64,000 bases of DNA from DASPJL01 sp035628645 (lineage in GTDB: Bacteria; Bacteroidota; Bacteroidia; Cytophagales; Cyclobacteriaceae), in the NCBI GenBank assembly GCA_035628645.1, contig DASPJL010000105.1:35937-99936 (forward strand), given 5' to 3'. Below are positions 8,949 to 17,807 of this stretch, piece by piece. The stretch's first letter is position 1. Each line of letters starts with the position of its first letter. Position numbers and translations under genes: made by a program. The notes below the pieces were generated by a model. The model searched no databases. It had not been told where the DNA came from and saw only the letters and a list, made by a program, of their open reading frames with translations.

Positions 8949-10052
8949 ATGATTGCCATACCTGTATATCTTTCGCTGGTACTTATTACACTCATTGTTA
9001 TCTTCTACTTTGAGCGTAAAGTTCCTGCCTTTATTCAAGACAGGTTAGGGCCTATGGAAGCGGGTAAATATGGAATCATCCAAGCCCTGGCCGATGTGTT
9101 GAAGTTAATTCAGAAAGAGGATATTGTACCTACTGCTGCGGACCGGGTGCTTTTTCTTGCTGCTCCTTTTGTCATTTTTCTGGCTGTTTTTGCCGGTTTC
9201 GCTGTACTTCCGCTTAATGCTACTTTTATCGGAAGTTCTTTATATGCCGGCGTGTTTTTTATTATGACCATTATATCTATTGATGTAATCGGGCTTTTAA
9301 TGGCCGGATGGGGATCAAACAGCAAATTTTCCCTTTTCGGCGCCATGCGGTCTGTGGCACAAATAATTTCCTATGAAATTCCCTTTGGAATAAGTGTACT
9401 CTGTGTAGTGGTGATCGCTCAAAGTCTGGATTTGCAAGAGATAAGCTACCAACAGGGGATCTGGATCAATAATTATAAAGAAGGATCACAAGAAATAAAT
9501 TACCTATTTGGATTAAAAGCGCTTGGAATTAACGTAACTGGTGTTGGAGGAATATTAACCTGGAATATCGTGCGGATGCCCTTTCTCTTTATTGCTTATG
9601 TCATTTTCTTTATAGCCACTTTAGCCGAATGTAACAGGGCGCCCTTTGATTTGCCAGAAGCTGAATCCGAAATTGTGGGTGGTTATCATACAGAATATTC
9701 AGGCTTTCGTTTTGCAATTTTCTTTCTGGCAGAATATGGAATGATGTTACTGGTAAGTTTACTGGGCGCGGTACTTTTCCTGGGAAGCTGGAATACGCCT
9801 TTTCCAAATATCGGAGGGTTAAGATTAGCGGAATGGACCACAGGAGAGCCGGGAACTTTATCTAATTATATTTGGGGTAGCTTTTGGGTTATTTCGAAAG
9901 CTTTTATCGCCATGTTATTGCAAGTCTGGGTCAGGTGGACTTACCCAAGACTCAGGGTGGATCAATTGATGCACTTATGCTGGAAAGTATTGACACCTTT
10001 CGGATTATTTTTATTGTTGCTATGTTGTATCTGGCGGTTGTTAATGATTTAA
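8949..10052 (+). CDS. nuoH: NADH-quinone oxidoreductase subunit H
   Basis: A 367-residue membrane subunit of complex I that connects the quinone site to the proton-pumping arm. Eight or more helices are visible, with YFERKVPAFIQDRLGP near the N-terminus and the conserved loop APFDLPEAESEIVGGYHTEY (residues about 232-251). The ATG is the first possible start because an in-frame TAG precedes it directly; the N-terminus is therefore slightly shorter than in E. coli. A loop of about 25 residues around NNYKEGSQEINYLFG is longer than usual. First gene of the H-I-J-K-L block. Confidence 0.96.
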   Translation: MIAIPVYLSLVLITLIVIFYFERKVPAFIQDRLGPMEAGKYGIIQALADVLKLIQKEDIVPTAADRVLFLAAPFVIFLAVFAGFAVLPLNATFIGSSLYAGVFFIMTIISIDVIGLLMAGWGSNSKFSLFGAMRSVAQIISYEIPFGISVLCVVVIAQSLDLQEISYQQGIWINNYKEGSQEINYLFGLKALGINVTGVGGILTWNIVRMPFLFIAYVIFFIATLAECNRAPFDLPEAESEIVGGYHTEYSGFRFAIFFLAEYGMMLLVSLLGAVLFLGSWNTPFPNIGGLRLAEWTTGEPGTLSNYIWGSFWVISKAFIAMLLQVWVRWTYPRLRVDQLMHLCWKVLTPFGLFLLLLCCIWRLLMI

Positions 10053-10108
10053 TTTGATCTAAAGGGTAACCACTGATGGAAGCAAACAATTAATTGAAGG
10101 AGGGGATA

Positions 10109-11236
10109 ATGAAGAATAAAACAAGAAAAGGAGCCAACAGTTCATATTTTGGAGATATCCTCGAAAGTATAAAAACACTTTCAGAAGGGCTATGGCTTAC
10201 TTTAAAACATATTTTTCAAGCCACAAAAAGAAGGGACTCCTCCTACGTATCTGATAAAAATTATTTTGATCAAAAAACCGGACTGGTTACCCTCCAATAT
10301 CCATATGAATCTATTCCTGTACCTGACAATGGAAGGTATAGACTGCATAATGAAATCGATGACTGTATAGTTTGTGATAAGTGCGCTAAAATCTGCCCGG
10401 TTGATTGTATTACTATCGAAAGTATAAAAGCCACAGAAGAAATCGGCAAAACTTCCGATGGCACCTCAAAAAGACTTTATGCACCTACCTTTGACATAGA
10501 TCTTGCAAAATGCTGCTATTGCGGGCTTTGTACTACCGTTTGCCCGACAGAATGTCTAACAATGACTAAAGCATACGACTTCAGTGAAGTGGATGTCGGT
10601 AACTTTATCTACAAATTCGCGGACATGACTTGGGAGGAGGCTGAACAAAAGAGAAAAGAAATAGAGGCTGTAAACGCACAAAAGGAAGCTGCAAAAGCTG
10701 CGGCCAAGGCGGCAGCAATTGAAGAAAAAGTCGAGGGAGAAACGATACAAGAAGCTAAACCTGCAGGAGCGAAGCCTGCATTTAAGCCTAAAATAAGATC
10801 TGCCAATCCTGCTAATTCACCAACGAATCCAACAGATGAAGATATTACAAATTCTGCACAAGGAACTGAAAATACAGCAAAACAAGAAAAACCGACCGTT
10901 GCAAAGCCTGTATTCAAACCTAAGATCAGGCCTGTAATTACCGAAGCTCAAACAAAACAACCGGATGAAAATGCCGATATCTCCCCTGAAAGCAATACTA
11001 CGACAAGTTCAGAATCAAAACCTGCGGCGCCAAGACCGGTTTTTAAACCTAAAATCAGGCCTAATGCTTCTGTAGAAAATACTGAAAAATCCATAGCTCC
11101 GGTGGAAAATACTGCTGAAGAAAAAAAATCACAGGACGACGAGGCTGCTGAAGAAAAAAAACCAGCGGCAGCTAAGCCGATATTTCGACCTAAAATAAGA
11201 CCTATAAAGCCACAAGGAGGGAAAACAGAAGAATAA
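10109..11236 (+). CDS. nuoI: NADH-quinone oxidoreductase subunit I with a long repeat-bearing C-terminal tail
   Basis: The first 175 residues are NuoI, the ferredoxin-like subunit carrying two 4Fe-4S clusters: CIVCDKCAKICP (Cys 86, 89, 92, 96) and CCYCGLCTTVCP (Cys 135, 138, 141, 145). A tail of about 200 residues follows: an Ala/Glu/Lys helix (about 175-210) and then a disordered stretch with four copies of a KPxFKPKIRP-like motif at about residues 221-230, 265-275, 308-318 and 355-365. Ordinary NuoI is about 160-180 residues. I chose ATG 10109, preceded by a strong AAGGAGGGG, over the upstream TTG at 10094. The tail's role is unknown; a scaffold or binding strip on the matrix arm is a guess. 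Confidence 0.93.
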   Translation: MKNKTRKGANSSYFGDILESIKTLSEGLWLTLKHIFQATKRRDSSYVSDKNYFDQKTGLVTLQYPYESIPVPDNGRYRLHNEIDDCIVCDKCAKICPVDCITIESIKATEEIGKTSDGTSKRLYAPTFDIDLAKCCYCGLCTTVCPTECLTMTKAYDFSEVDVGNFIYKFADMTWEEAEQKRKEIEAVNAQKEAAKAAAKAAAIEEKVEGETIQEAKPAGAKPAFKPKIRSANPANSPTNPTDEDITNSAQGTENTAKQEKPTVAKPVFKPKIRPVITEAQTKQPDENADISPESNTTTSSESKPAAPRPVFKPKIRPNASVENTEKSIAPVENTAEEKKSQDDEAAEEKKPAAAKPIFRPKIRPIKPQGGKTEE

Positions 11237-11238
11237 AT

Positions 11239-11787
11239 ATGGATATAAACAGTCTGCTCTTTTATGTATTTGCCTCCATTGCCGTTCTTTCAGCAGGTTT
11301 TATAGCCGTTACAAAAAAGATCATTTACGCCGCATTTGCTTTGATGGCCACTTTTCTGTCCATTGCAGCTATTTATATTTTTGCATCCGCTGACTTTATT
11401 GCCATCACTCAAATCATGGTTTATGTCGGAGGAATTTTAATTTTAATTGTATTTGGCGTAATGCTTACCAGCAGACTGTCTGGTAAAGCAGTATTGAGCG
11501 GAAACAGTAATGGGTTCTGGGGATGGTTGTGCGGAACAGGTATTTTTATACTTTTATTATTTGTTATAGAATCCATCGATTTCCTGGGAATTAGCTGGAT
11601 GAAAGATTCCACAAGCCATCAGGTACAGGATACCACTACTCAAACACTCGGGTATGGTTTGATGAGCAATTATTTATTGGTTTTTGAAATTGTCGCCATT
11701 TTATTATTGGTAGCACTGATAGGTGCTGTGGTACTTGCCGGAATAAAAATAAATTCTCCTAAACAACACACGAATGATCCCCATTGA
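11239..11787 (+). CDS. nuoJ: NADH-quinone oxidoreductase subunit J
   Basis: A 182-residue membrane subunit of complex I with five predicted helices. The conserved pi-bulge helix is recognisable in ITQIMVYVGGILILIVFG, and the C-terminal helix ends in VALIGAVVLAGIK. It starts two bases after the nuoI stop and overlaps nuoK by 14 bp, so translation of J and K is coupled. Length is within the family range. Confidence 0.93.
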   Translation: MDINSLLFYVFASIAVLSAGFIAVTKKIIYAAFALMATFLSIAAIYIFASADFIAITQIMVYVGGILILIVFGVMLTSRLSGKAVLSGNSNGFWGWLCGTGIFILLLFVIESIDFLGISWMKDSTSHQVQDTTTQTLGYGLMSNYLLVFEIVAILLLVALIGAVVLAGIKINSPKQHTNDPH

Positions 11788-12076
11788 ACATTTCTTGTAT
11801 ATTGGCGCTGCCCTGTTTGCTTTGGGAATAGTAATTATTATTACTAAGAAAAATGCCATCATGGTATTGATGGGAATTGAGCTTCTGCTGAATGCGGCAA
11901 ACATTAATCTGGTTGCCTTTAGCAGACATGATCCATCCATCCAGGGGCAATTTTTTGCATTATTTGTAATAGTAGTTGCTGCAGCAGAGGCATCGGTAGC
12001 CCTGGCTATTGTTTTAAGGGTTTATGACCATTTTAGAACCGCTGAATTAAATAAAATAAAGGATCTGCAGGAATAA
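11774..12076 (+). CDS. nuoK: NADH-quinone oxidoreductase subunit K
   Basis: A 100-residue, three-helix subunit homologous to MrpC. The two proton-path glutamates are in place: Glu36 in MGIELLLNA and Glu72 in VAAAEASVALA. Length and spacing match the family exactly. Its start lies inside the 3' end of nuoJ. Confidence 0.96.
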   Translation: MIPIEHFLYIGAALFALGIVIIITKKNAIMVLMGIELLLNAANINLVAFSRHDPSIQGQFFALFVIVVAAAEASVALAIVLRVYDHFRTAELNKIKDLQE

Positions 12077-12107
12077 TATTTAACCATTTTATAAATCAAG
12101 AAGGCAT

Positions 12108-14177
12108 TTGGATCTATCTTTAATACTCTTAGCTGGAATTTTTCTTATACCTCTCCTGGTCAGTTTGTTTTTGTTTTCTTTACGAAAGAAATTATCCGAT
12201 ACGACTATTGCGGCTCTTGGCGTTGGGGCTTCTTTAATTACCTTTATTCTCTCTCTTATCGTATTTATTAAGCATTTTAATCATTCGCCCCTGGAGTATT
12301 CTTACCAATGGATAACCCTTCCAGGCGTTTCTGACATTTCAACAGGAATATTCTTAACCAACATAAGCCTGATAATGCTTTTACTGGTATCGGGCATTTC
12401 TCTGCTGGTTCAGGTATTTTCTATTGAATACATGAAAGGCGATACGGGCTATGGAAGATATTTTGCATACCTCTCCTTTTTCACTTTTTCGATGCTGGGT
12501 ATAATATCCACAAATAACCTTCTGATTATTTTTGTTTTCTGGGAATTAGTCGGCTTCGCTTCCTACCTATTGATCGGATTCTGGTTCTCAAAACATTCAG
12601 CGGCTCAAGCTTCTAAAAAAGCTTTTATTGTAAACAGGATAGGAGATATTGGTTTCCTCCTGGGAATTTTAATTATCTGGTCGGTTTTTAAAACTCTTGA
12701 TATTAAAGAATTGTCGGTACTTATAAATGTTTCGTCCGGCACTGTTCATTCTTCCTTGATCTTCTTTGCAGGATTGGGTCTATTTGCCGGTTGTATGGGA
12801 AAATCAGCTCAATTTCCTTTATTGGTCTGGCTTCCGGACGCAATGGAAGGTCCTACACCTGTCTCTGCATTAATTCACGCTGCCACTATGGTCGCTGCCG
12901 GCGTTTTTCTCCTGGCCAGGATTTTTTTTATTCTCGACCTGGACGTATTAACGGTAATTGCTTTTGTTGGCGCCATCACCGCTTTTATGGGAGGTGTTGC
13001 CGCTTTAAAACAATATGATATTAAAAAAGTACTCGCTTATTCTACCATTTCGCAATTGGGTTACATGGTAATGGCTATGGGAGTCGGCGCTTATCAGGCT
13101 TCATTTTTCCATTTGATTACCCACGCCTTCTTTAAGGCGGGATTATTTCTTTGTGCAGGCGCGATTATTCATGCACTTCATAAATCTTCCCATCACATTA
13201 AAGGGCTTCATTTTGATGCACAGGACATGAGACTAATGGGAGGACTGAGAAAAGACTTGCCTTTTACTTTCATTATTTATTGCATTACTGCAGCAGCCCT
13301 TGTAGGAATACCCTTTACCAGCGGCTTTTTATCAAAGGATGCCATTATTGCCAATGCAATTACCTGGTCAAATGTTATGTCGGACCGGATAGGGTTTATT
13401 TCTTATCTGGTCCCACTTTTGGCTCTGATAACAATCTTTTTGACTGCCTTTTATATGGGAAGGCAGATCATCCTGGTATTCTTTGGCGAGTCCAGATCAA
13501 AAGAACATTTACCTAAAGATGAAGTTCTCAAGATTAAAGAAAATCCATGGCCGATTAATTTGCCTCTTATTGTTTTGGGTGTCTTCTCATTTTTCTTTAT
13601 TTTTTCATTAAACCCTTTTAATCCTGAACATTCGTTTCTTTTTAAATCTTTAGGAAAAGAATTATCATTAAGCTCTCCCCTCTTCGAAAACCGGGATATA
13701 ATTATAACTGAGATTAATCATCGTCTGCCTGATTTTCATTTGATGACTTTAACCCTTTCCTTAATTTTAATAGCAACCGGATTAGGCCTCGCGATTAAGA
13801 AGTATTATAAAAAAGAAATAATAAAAGAGCAAAAAGACATTTTTCTATCAAAACTGTCCTTTAACAACTGGTATCTGGATGTTATTTACCAAAAGACAGT
13901 ATTAAAGTTCGTAGATCATAGTGCCGAATTTGTCAATAAAATTGATCGAAAGATCATAGATTCTGTCGTTCATTTTGTGGGATATTTCACTGTTATATTT
14001 TCATTGGTTACCCATTTCATAGATAAAGTCCTGGTGGATGGGCTGATTAACTTTTCAGTAATTATTACCGGAAGAGTTGGTGTATTGGCCAGGTCATTTC
14101 AGGGAGGGAAAGTTCAATATTTATTTGTCGTGGCCGTCCTAAGCTTGATCCTTATGATTTTTCTGATCGCATTTTAA
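12108..14177 (+). CDS. nuoL: NADH-quinone oxidoreductase subunit L
   Basis: A 689-residue antiporter-like proton-pumping subunit of complex I. Family segments include IIFVFWELVGFASYLLIGFW, AQFPLLVWLPDAMEGPTPVS, ALIHAATMVAAGVFLLAR and KKVLAYSTISQLGYM, followed by the long lateral helix region near the C-terminus. The start is TTG with AAGAAGG four bases upstream; no ATG fits as well. The usual next gene nuoM is missing here and instead lies at the left edge of the window on the minus strand; aroK follows. Confidence 0.96.
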   Translation: MDLSLILLAGIFLIPLLVSLFLFSLRKKLSDTTIAALGVGASLITFILSLIVFIKHFNHSPLEYSYQWITLPGVSDISTGIFLTNISLIMLLLVSGISLLVQVFSIEYMKGDTGYGRYFAYLSFFTFSMLGIISTNNLLIIFVFWELVGFASYLLIGFWFSKHSAAQASKKAFIVNRIGDIGFLLGILIIWSVFKTLDIKELSVLINVSSGTVHSSLIFFAGLGLFAGCMGKSAQFPLLVWLPDAMEGPTPVSALIHAATMVAAGVFLLARIFFILDLDVLTVIAFVGAITAFMGGVAALKQYDIKKVLAYSTISQLGYMVMAMGVGAYQASFFHLITHAFFKAGLFLCAGAIIHALHKSSHHIKGLHFDAQDMRLMGGLRKDLPFTFIIYCITAAALVGIPFTSGFLSKDAIIANAITWSNVMSDRIGFISYLVPLLALITIFLTAFYMGRQIILVFFGESRSKEHLPKDEVLKIKENPWPINLPLIVLGVFSFFFIFSLNPFNPEHSFLFKSLGKELSLSSPLFENRDIIITEINHRLPDFHLMTLTLSLILIATGLGLAIKKYYKKEIIKEQKDIFLSKLSFNNWYLDVIYQKTVLKFVDHSAEFVNKIDRKIIDSVVHFVGYFTVIFSLVTHFIDKVLVDGLINFSVIITGRVGVLARSFQGGKVQYLFVVAVLSLILMIFLIAF

Positions 14178-14190
14178 CCCTGCATATTTT

Positions 14191-14724
14191 ATGATCTATT
14201 TTTTAACAGGAATGCCCGGAAGTGGTAAATCAACCTTAGGTAAAGAGCTTTCTAAAATATTAAAATACCGATATGTTGATTTAGATGAACTAATTGAACA
14301 AAAGGAGGGAAGATCAATACCAGAAATTTTCGGGAGAAGCGGACAAGATTATTTCAGAAGAAAAGAAACTGAAGCGCTGGAAGATATCATTCACTCAAAG
14401 GAAAATCTGATTGTCTCTACTGGCGGTGGAGCGCCCTGTTTCAATAATAATATGACCCTAATGAACAGCGCCGGGACAAGCATCTTTATTGATGTTTCCG
14501 TGGAAGAGTTAGTAAAAAGGCTAAAAGCCGGAAAACAAAACCGGCCTTTGGTTCAAGGTCTTTCAGATGAAGCGCTAATGACCAAACTTATCCAGATGAC
14601 AACCGAAAGGATGCCATTCTATAAAATTGCTCATTACCATTTTAAGGGAGACAGTTTATCCTCAAAGGAAATTTCAGATCGATTAAAAGAAGATTCCAAA
14701 ACTGACCATTCCTTTGGTTCTTGA
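14191..14724 (+). CDS. aroK: Shikimate kinase
   Basis: A 177-residue P-loop kinase that phosphorylates shikimate at the 3-hydroxyl in aromatic amino acid synthesis. Visible are Walker A GMPGSGKST (residues 7-15), the shikimate-binding DLDELI, the RRKE segment with the conserved Arg, VSTGGGAP, and the lid NRPL. It begins 13 bp after nuoL, probably on the same transcript, although the functions are unrelated. Its last 42 bp overlap the 3' end of the convergent porin gene. Confidence 0.94.
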   Translation: MIYFLTGMPGSGKSTLGKELSKILKYRYVDLDELIEQKEGRSIPEIFGRSGQDYFRRKETEALEDIIHSKENLIVSTGGGAPCFNNNMTLMNSAGTSIFIDVSVEELVKRLKAGKQNRPLVQGLSDEALMTKLIQMTTERMPFYKIAHYHFKGDSLSSKEISDRLKEDSKTDHSFGS

Positions 14725-16221
14725 TTGAGTAACATTGGCGACCGGCTCTGTATTATCATTTAACTGATACGGATAATAGTTAAATTCTCTTGCAAAAGTG
14801 TGGACCAATCCGAAATCAAGATAAAATTTATCCCACCTCATGCCTACACCTGCTGAGGCATAATGGGTTGGATTTTCATTATTGTTTGAATTGTCCTTAC
14901 GCTCTAATGCTGTTCCATACATAGAATACCCCCCTCTAAATCTGAAAAGGGACAACCTGTATTCTCCTCCTATCCTAAAATTTACTGCAGGCTTATAAGC
15001 TGCTTTAATTTCCCTGTTGGTAATATTAAAGGACAACTCATCGTCTCCTGAGTATAACTTAATTCTATTATAAGCGATGAAATCAGCGTCGGCACTAATA
15101 AAGCCATTTTTATTAAAGAAGAAAGCTATCCCGCCTGATAATTTCCATGGTGTTACAAACTTGTAATTGTTAATAGTGGTTTCCAGTTCCCCATTTCCGG
15201 TTGAAAATCCGTAAGGATTTTCATTAAAGTTGGTTACCAAATCACCATCGTAGTTGCTTTTAACTGAATAAAAATAGGTGGGCGTTTGAAAAGAAGCTCC
15301 TAACCGGAAATAGTCATTTGCCCTGAATATAATTCCTGCACCCACATTAATTCCTGAACTTCGTGTTAGTAATGTTTCTGTTAAAGTAAAATCAGTAAGG
15401 TCATCATATCCATCATTATTAGTCAATACGGTTTCCCGGTAGACTTTTTCTTCTGTATGCCTGAAACTGGCCAATCCAATGGTAGCTCCGAAATAAAGTC
15501 TGTCATTATAATTTCCTCCGTAAGAGAAATTCCACTGGCTTTTCGAACCCATGGATCTTACGGTTTCATATTGCCGCACATCTTCCAATTCATTATAACT
15601 AAAATATTCATCATCCGCCCCTTCCCAAATGGTATCAATTAAAGCCGTACTAAATGCAAGGGACTCCCAGGTATAGTATTGGCCCTCACTATTCATTTCA
15701 TCCTGTAAATCCCCATACCAGACACCATTTGCTCCCTCCACGAACGCATCACTCAGTGAGGTAGTGTCATTTATACCAGAGTACTTAAATCTTGTGTTAT
15801 AATTATTGGTGGTATTATAAGTCACCGCAAAAGAACCTCCCCTCCATTTTCCCGGGACTATTGGGTCTTTTGCATTAGAAAAGACAAAACCCAAATTATT
15901 TATATTAAGATTACCAAGTACATCCTTTGTTGGCGTGCCTAAAAATTGTGACCTGGAGGTATTTATATTGATGGTAGGCGTAAAAGTGAATTCAGATTTA
16001 TTAAAAAAACCTAATCCTGCGGGATTTCCAATAGCATTACTAACATCTCCTCCTAACGCTGATTGCGCACCGCCTATACTTTGGATCCTGGTACTTCCGA
16101 TGGGTTGTTCAATTGAAAACCTCAATGCATCCGACGCATATACAAACTCTGCTTCACTTTGTGCATGTACATTACCCAAAAAACAAAAAAATACTGAACT
16201 TATAATTATAAGCTTTTTCAT
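14683..16221 (-). CDS. Outer-membrane beta-barrel protein of the OmpP1/FadL type
   Basis: A 512-residue exported protein with a clear signal peptide (MKKLIIISSVFFCFLG, cleavage likely after VHAQ). The mature N-terminus ALRFSIEQPIGSTRIQSIGG followed by NAIGNPAGLGFF is the pattern of Bacteroidota OmpP1/FadL-like proteins, and the rest is alternating amphipathic strands rich in Tyr and Asn ending in an aromatic C-terminus (GIFF). Such porins move hydrophobic molecules across the outer membrane, but no ligand can be named. The 3' end overlaps aroK tail-to-tail by 42 bp, so transcripts from the two strands must interfere or be terminated inside coding sequence. Confidence 0.8.
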   Translation of the reverse strand: MKKLIIISSVFFCFLGNVHAQSEAEFVYASDALRFSIEQPIGSTRIQSIGGAQSALGGDVSNAIGNPAGLGFFNKSEFTFTPTININTSRSQFLGTPTKDVLGNLNINNLGFVFSNAKDPIVPGKWRGGSFAVTYNTTNNYNTRFKYSGINDTTSLSDAFVEGANGVWYGDLQDEMNSEGQYYTWESLAFSTALIDTIWEGADDEYFSYNELEDVRQYETVRSMGSKSQWNFSYGGNYNDRLYFGATIGLASFRHTEEKVYRETVLTNNDGYDDLTDFTLTETLLTRSSGINVGAGIIFRANDYFRLGASFQTPTYFYSVKSNYDGDLVTNFNENPYGFSTGNGELETTINNYKFVTPWKLSGGIAFFFNKNGFISADADFIAYNRIKLYSGDDELSFNITNREIKAAYKPAVNFRIGGEYRLSLFRFRGGYSMYGTALERKDNSNNNENPTHYASAGVGMRWDKFYLDFGLVHTFAREFNYYPYQLNDNTEPVANVTQSRTKGMVSFGIFF

Positions 16222-16345
16222 TGGTGAATGTGTCTAATTTTAAAGGTATACATGGAACAGTTTGACATTTTCATCCCTTTTGTGAGGCTAGCTCCTACAT
16301 CACGGTTTCATTCCTGAAAACATCTTTATTTGAATAACTTAAATG

Positions 16346-16382
16346 TAACAGTAATGTTATATAGCATACGACATTACTGTTA
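16346..16382 (-). terminator. 12-bp inverted repeat downstream of the Tyr/Gly-rich lipoprotein gene
   Basis: TAACAGTAATGT and ACATTACTGTTA are perfect inverted repeats around a 13-nt loop, beginning 13 bp after the stop codon at 16395. The stem is AT-rich and there is no T-tract on the minus strand, so it may be a weak terminator or a protein-binding site. Confidence 0.5.
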
Positions 16383-16394
16383 CTATTAAAAAGT

Positions 16395-17669
16395 TTATCT
16401 CCTGCCGGTTCCTCTTGAACCGCTGCTTCCGGAGCTTCCGCTTCTTGAACCAGATGAGGAAGGTGACGAACTCCTTGATGGAGAAGAAGATCTGATGGTT
16501 GAATTACTGCCACTGCTTCTGCTAGGCGCCGGAGCAGAATAAGTATTATTGCTTCGGTTACTATTGTTATAACTATTGTTACTTCTATTTGTATTCGTAG
16601 AAGGAGACGGACTTGACATTCTCTGATTACTGTTTCCGTCACTATAGCTTCCCCTTGTCCTTGGACTTGCACTTGGTCGGCTAGGTCTTGAATTAAATCT
16701 ATCTCCACTTCTGTTTTGTTCAATGTAAGTTCTTCTGTTAGGATTGTCAGTGGTTATCTTTTCAGTAGTTGAACTTCCTCCTCTGCTATTTGAACCATTA
16801 GTGTATGAGTTACTGGTTCTTCCAACGCCTCTTTGAGGTCGTGCTGTAGTTGCCTCTCTCCTCATTGAACCGTTAGTTATCCTGGAATTATTGCTTCCTT
16901 CAGTCCTTTGTGTTCTGCTTATTCTTTCATTTGTTCTAGCACCTAAACGATTATTATAGCTTGCACCTCTGCTTGTTCTCGGACCTCTGTTTACATACCT
17001 CACCGCAGTTTCCCTTCCACTGTTACCGTAGTAATAATTATTATATACACCCATATAATAGCCGTCATAAAAACCTCTGTTGTATCCCCATCCGCCATAG
17101 TATGGGTTGTGATATCCATAGTATCTATCCCAGAAAGGATCATATCCGCCATACCAACTGTTGTATGGATATCCCCAGGACGAACCTATTCCAAAGCTCA
17201 ACCAGAAAGTAGATCTTGGGCTATAATAAGAAGGTCCCCAGAAAGGATCATAGAAACCATAGCTCGGATAAATATATGAGTTGTAAACCGGGCCTCCATA
17301 AGGTCCGTAATAACCACTATAAGCGTAATCGTTGTAGCCCCATGAACTATTGTTATTGCTATAGTTGTCCTGTGCTACTTCTTCATTATAATATTCTTCG
17401 GAATATTCTCCGCTTTGGTCCCTTTTTACTTCTTCCCTGGTTTCTTCTGCATAAGAATTTATATATTCAGGATTTACATCTTTATCTGAATACTGATTTG
17501 CAGCTGACTTCTTGCCGGTAATTTCATACAAAACCTGCTGACGATCCGTAGAAGCAAAATACATATCATCATTTTCCGGTTGACTGGAGGAAAATTGACT
17601 TTTTGTACAACCCCACTGGATTACTGCCAGAGATGCAAAAATTATTGGTATATATCTTATAGATCGCAT
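16395..17669 (-). CDS. Putative lipoprotein with Tyr/Gly-rich and Ser/Arg/Asn-rich low-complexity regions
   Basis: About 424 residues. The N-terminus (MRSIRYIPIIFASLAVIQ then WGC) is a lipoprotein-type signal with Cys as the probable lipidation site, although Trp before Gly-Cys is not a classic lipobox. Residues about 100-225 are dominated by Tyr, Gly, Pro and Trp; from about 235 to the end the protein is a Ser/Arg/Asn/Thr-rich, highly basic, disordered tail. Homologues with prion-like composition occur in Bacteroidota but their function is not known; I infer a cell-surface or periplasmic role. The frame extends to 17690, but the start at 17669 gives the better signal peptide. Confidence 0.7.
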   Translation of the reverse strand: MRSIRYIPIIFASLAVIQWGCTKSQFSSSQPENDDMYFASTDRQQVLYEITGKKSAANQYSDKDVNPEYINSYAEETREEVKRDQSGEYSEEYYNEEVAQDNYSNNNSSWGYNDYAYSGYYGPYGGPVYNSYIYPSYGFYDPFWGPSYYSPRSTFWLSFGIGSSWGYPYNSWYGGYDPFWDRYYGYHNPYYGGWGYNRGFYDGYYMGVYNNYYYGNSGRETAVRYVNRGPRTSRGASYNNRLGARTNERISRTQRTEGSNNSRITNGSMRREATTARPQRGVGRTSNSYTNGSNSRGGSSTTEKITTDNPNRRTYIEQNRSGDRFNSRPSRPSASPRTRGSYSDGNSNQRMSSPSPSTNTNRSNNSYNNSNRSNNTYSAPAPSRSSGSNSTIRSSSPSRSSSPSSSGSRSGSSGSSGSRGTGRR

Positions 17670-17743
17670 GATTGTAGAGTTTTTTTCCATTTAAAAGTAT
17701 AACGTAGCAAAAACAAAATTAATCTAAATTATAAGTAAAACTT

Positions 17744-17751
17744 TATATTTG
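17744..17751 (+). promoter_or_regulatory. -7 box TATATTTG for proS
   Basis: Perfect TAnnTTTG. Transcription would start near 17755, only about 8 nt before the first in-frame ATG (17763) but about 50 nt before the ATG at 17808. It therefore favours the later start, which is also where family members begin. Confidence 0.55.
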
Positions 17752-17807
17752 CCACTCCTTGTATGGAATTAACAAAACCCATACCAAAAAAATTTAATTT
17801 AGATAAA

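Noticed and set aside
10609..10917. 102-residue antisense frame in the nuoI tail
   Set aside because: A by-product of the Ala/Lys/Glu-rich tail codons; no promoter or independent motif.
16295..16723. 142-residue frame rich in Ile/Val/Leu on the minus strand
   Set aside because: It is an alternative frame of the Ser/Arg/Asn-rich tail of the lipoprotein gene at 16395; the low-complexity codons produce long open frames by chance.
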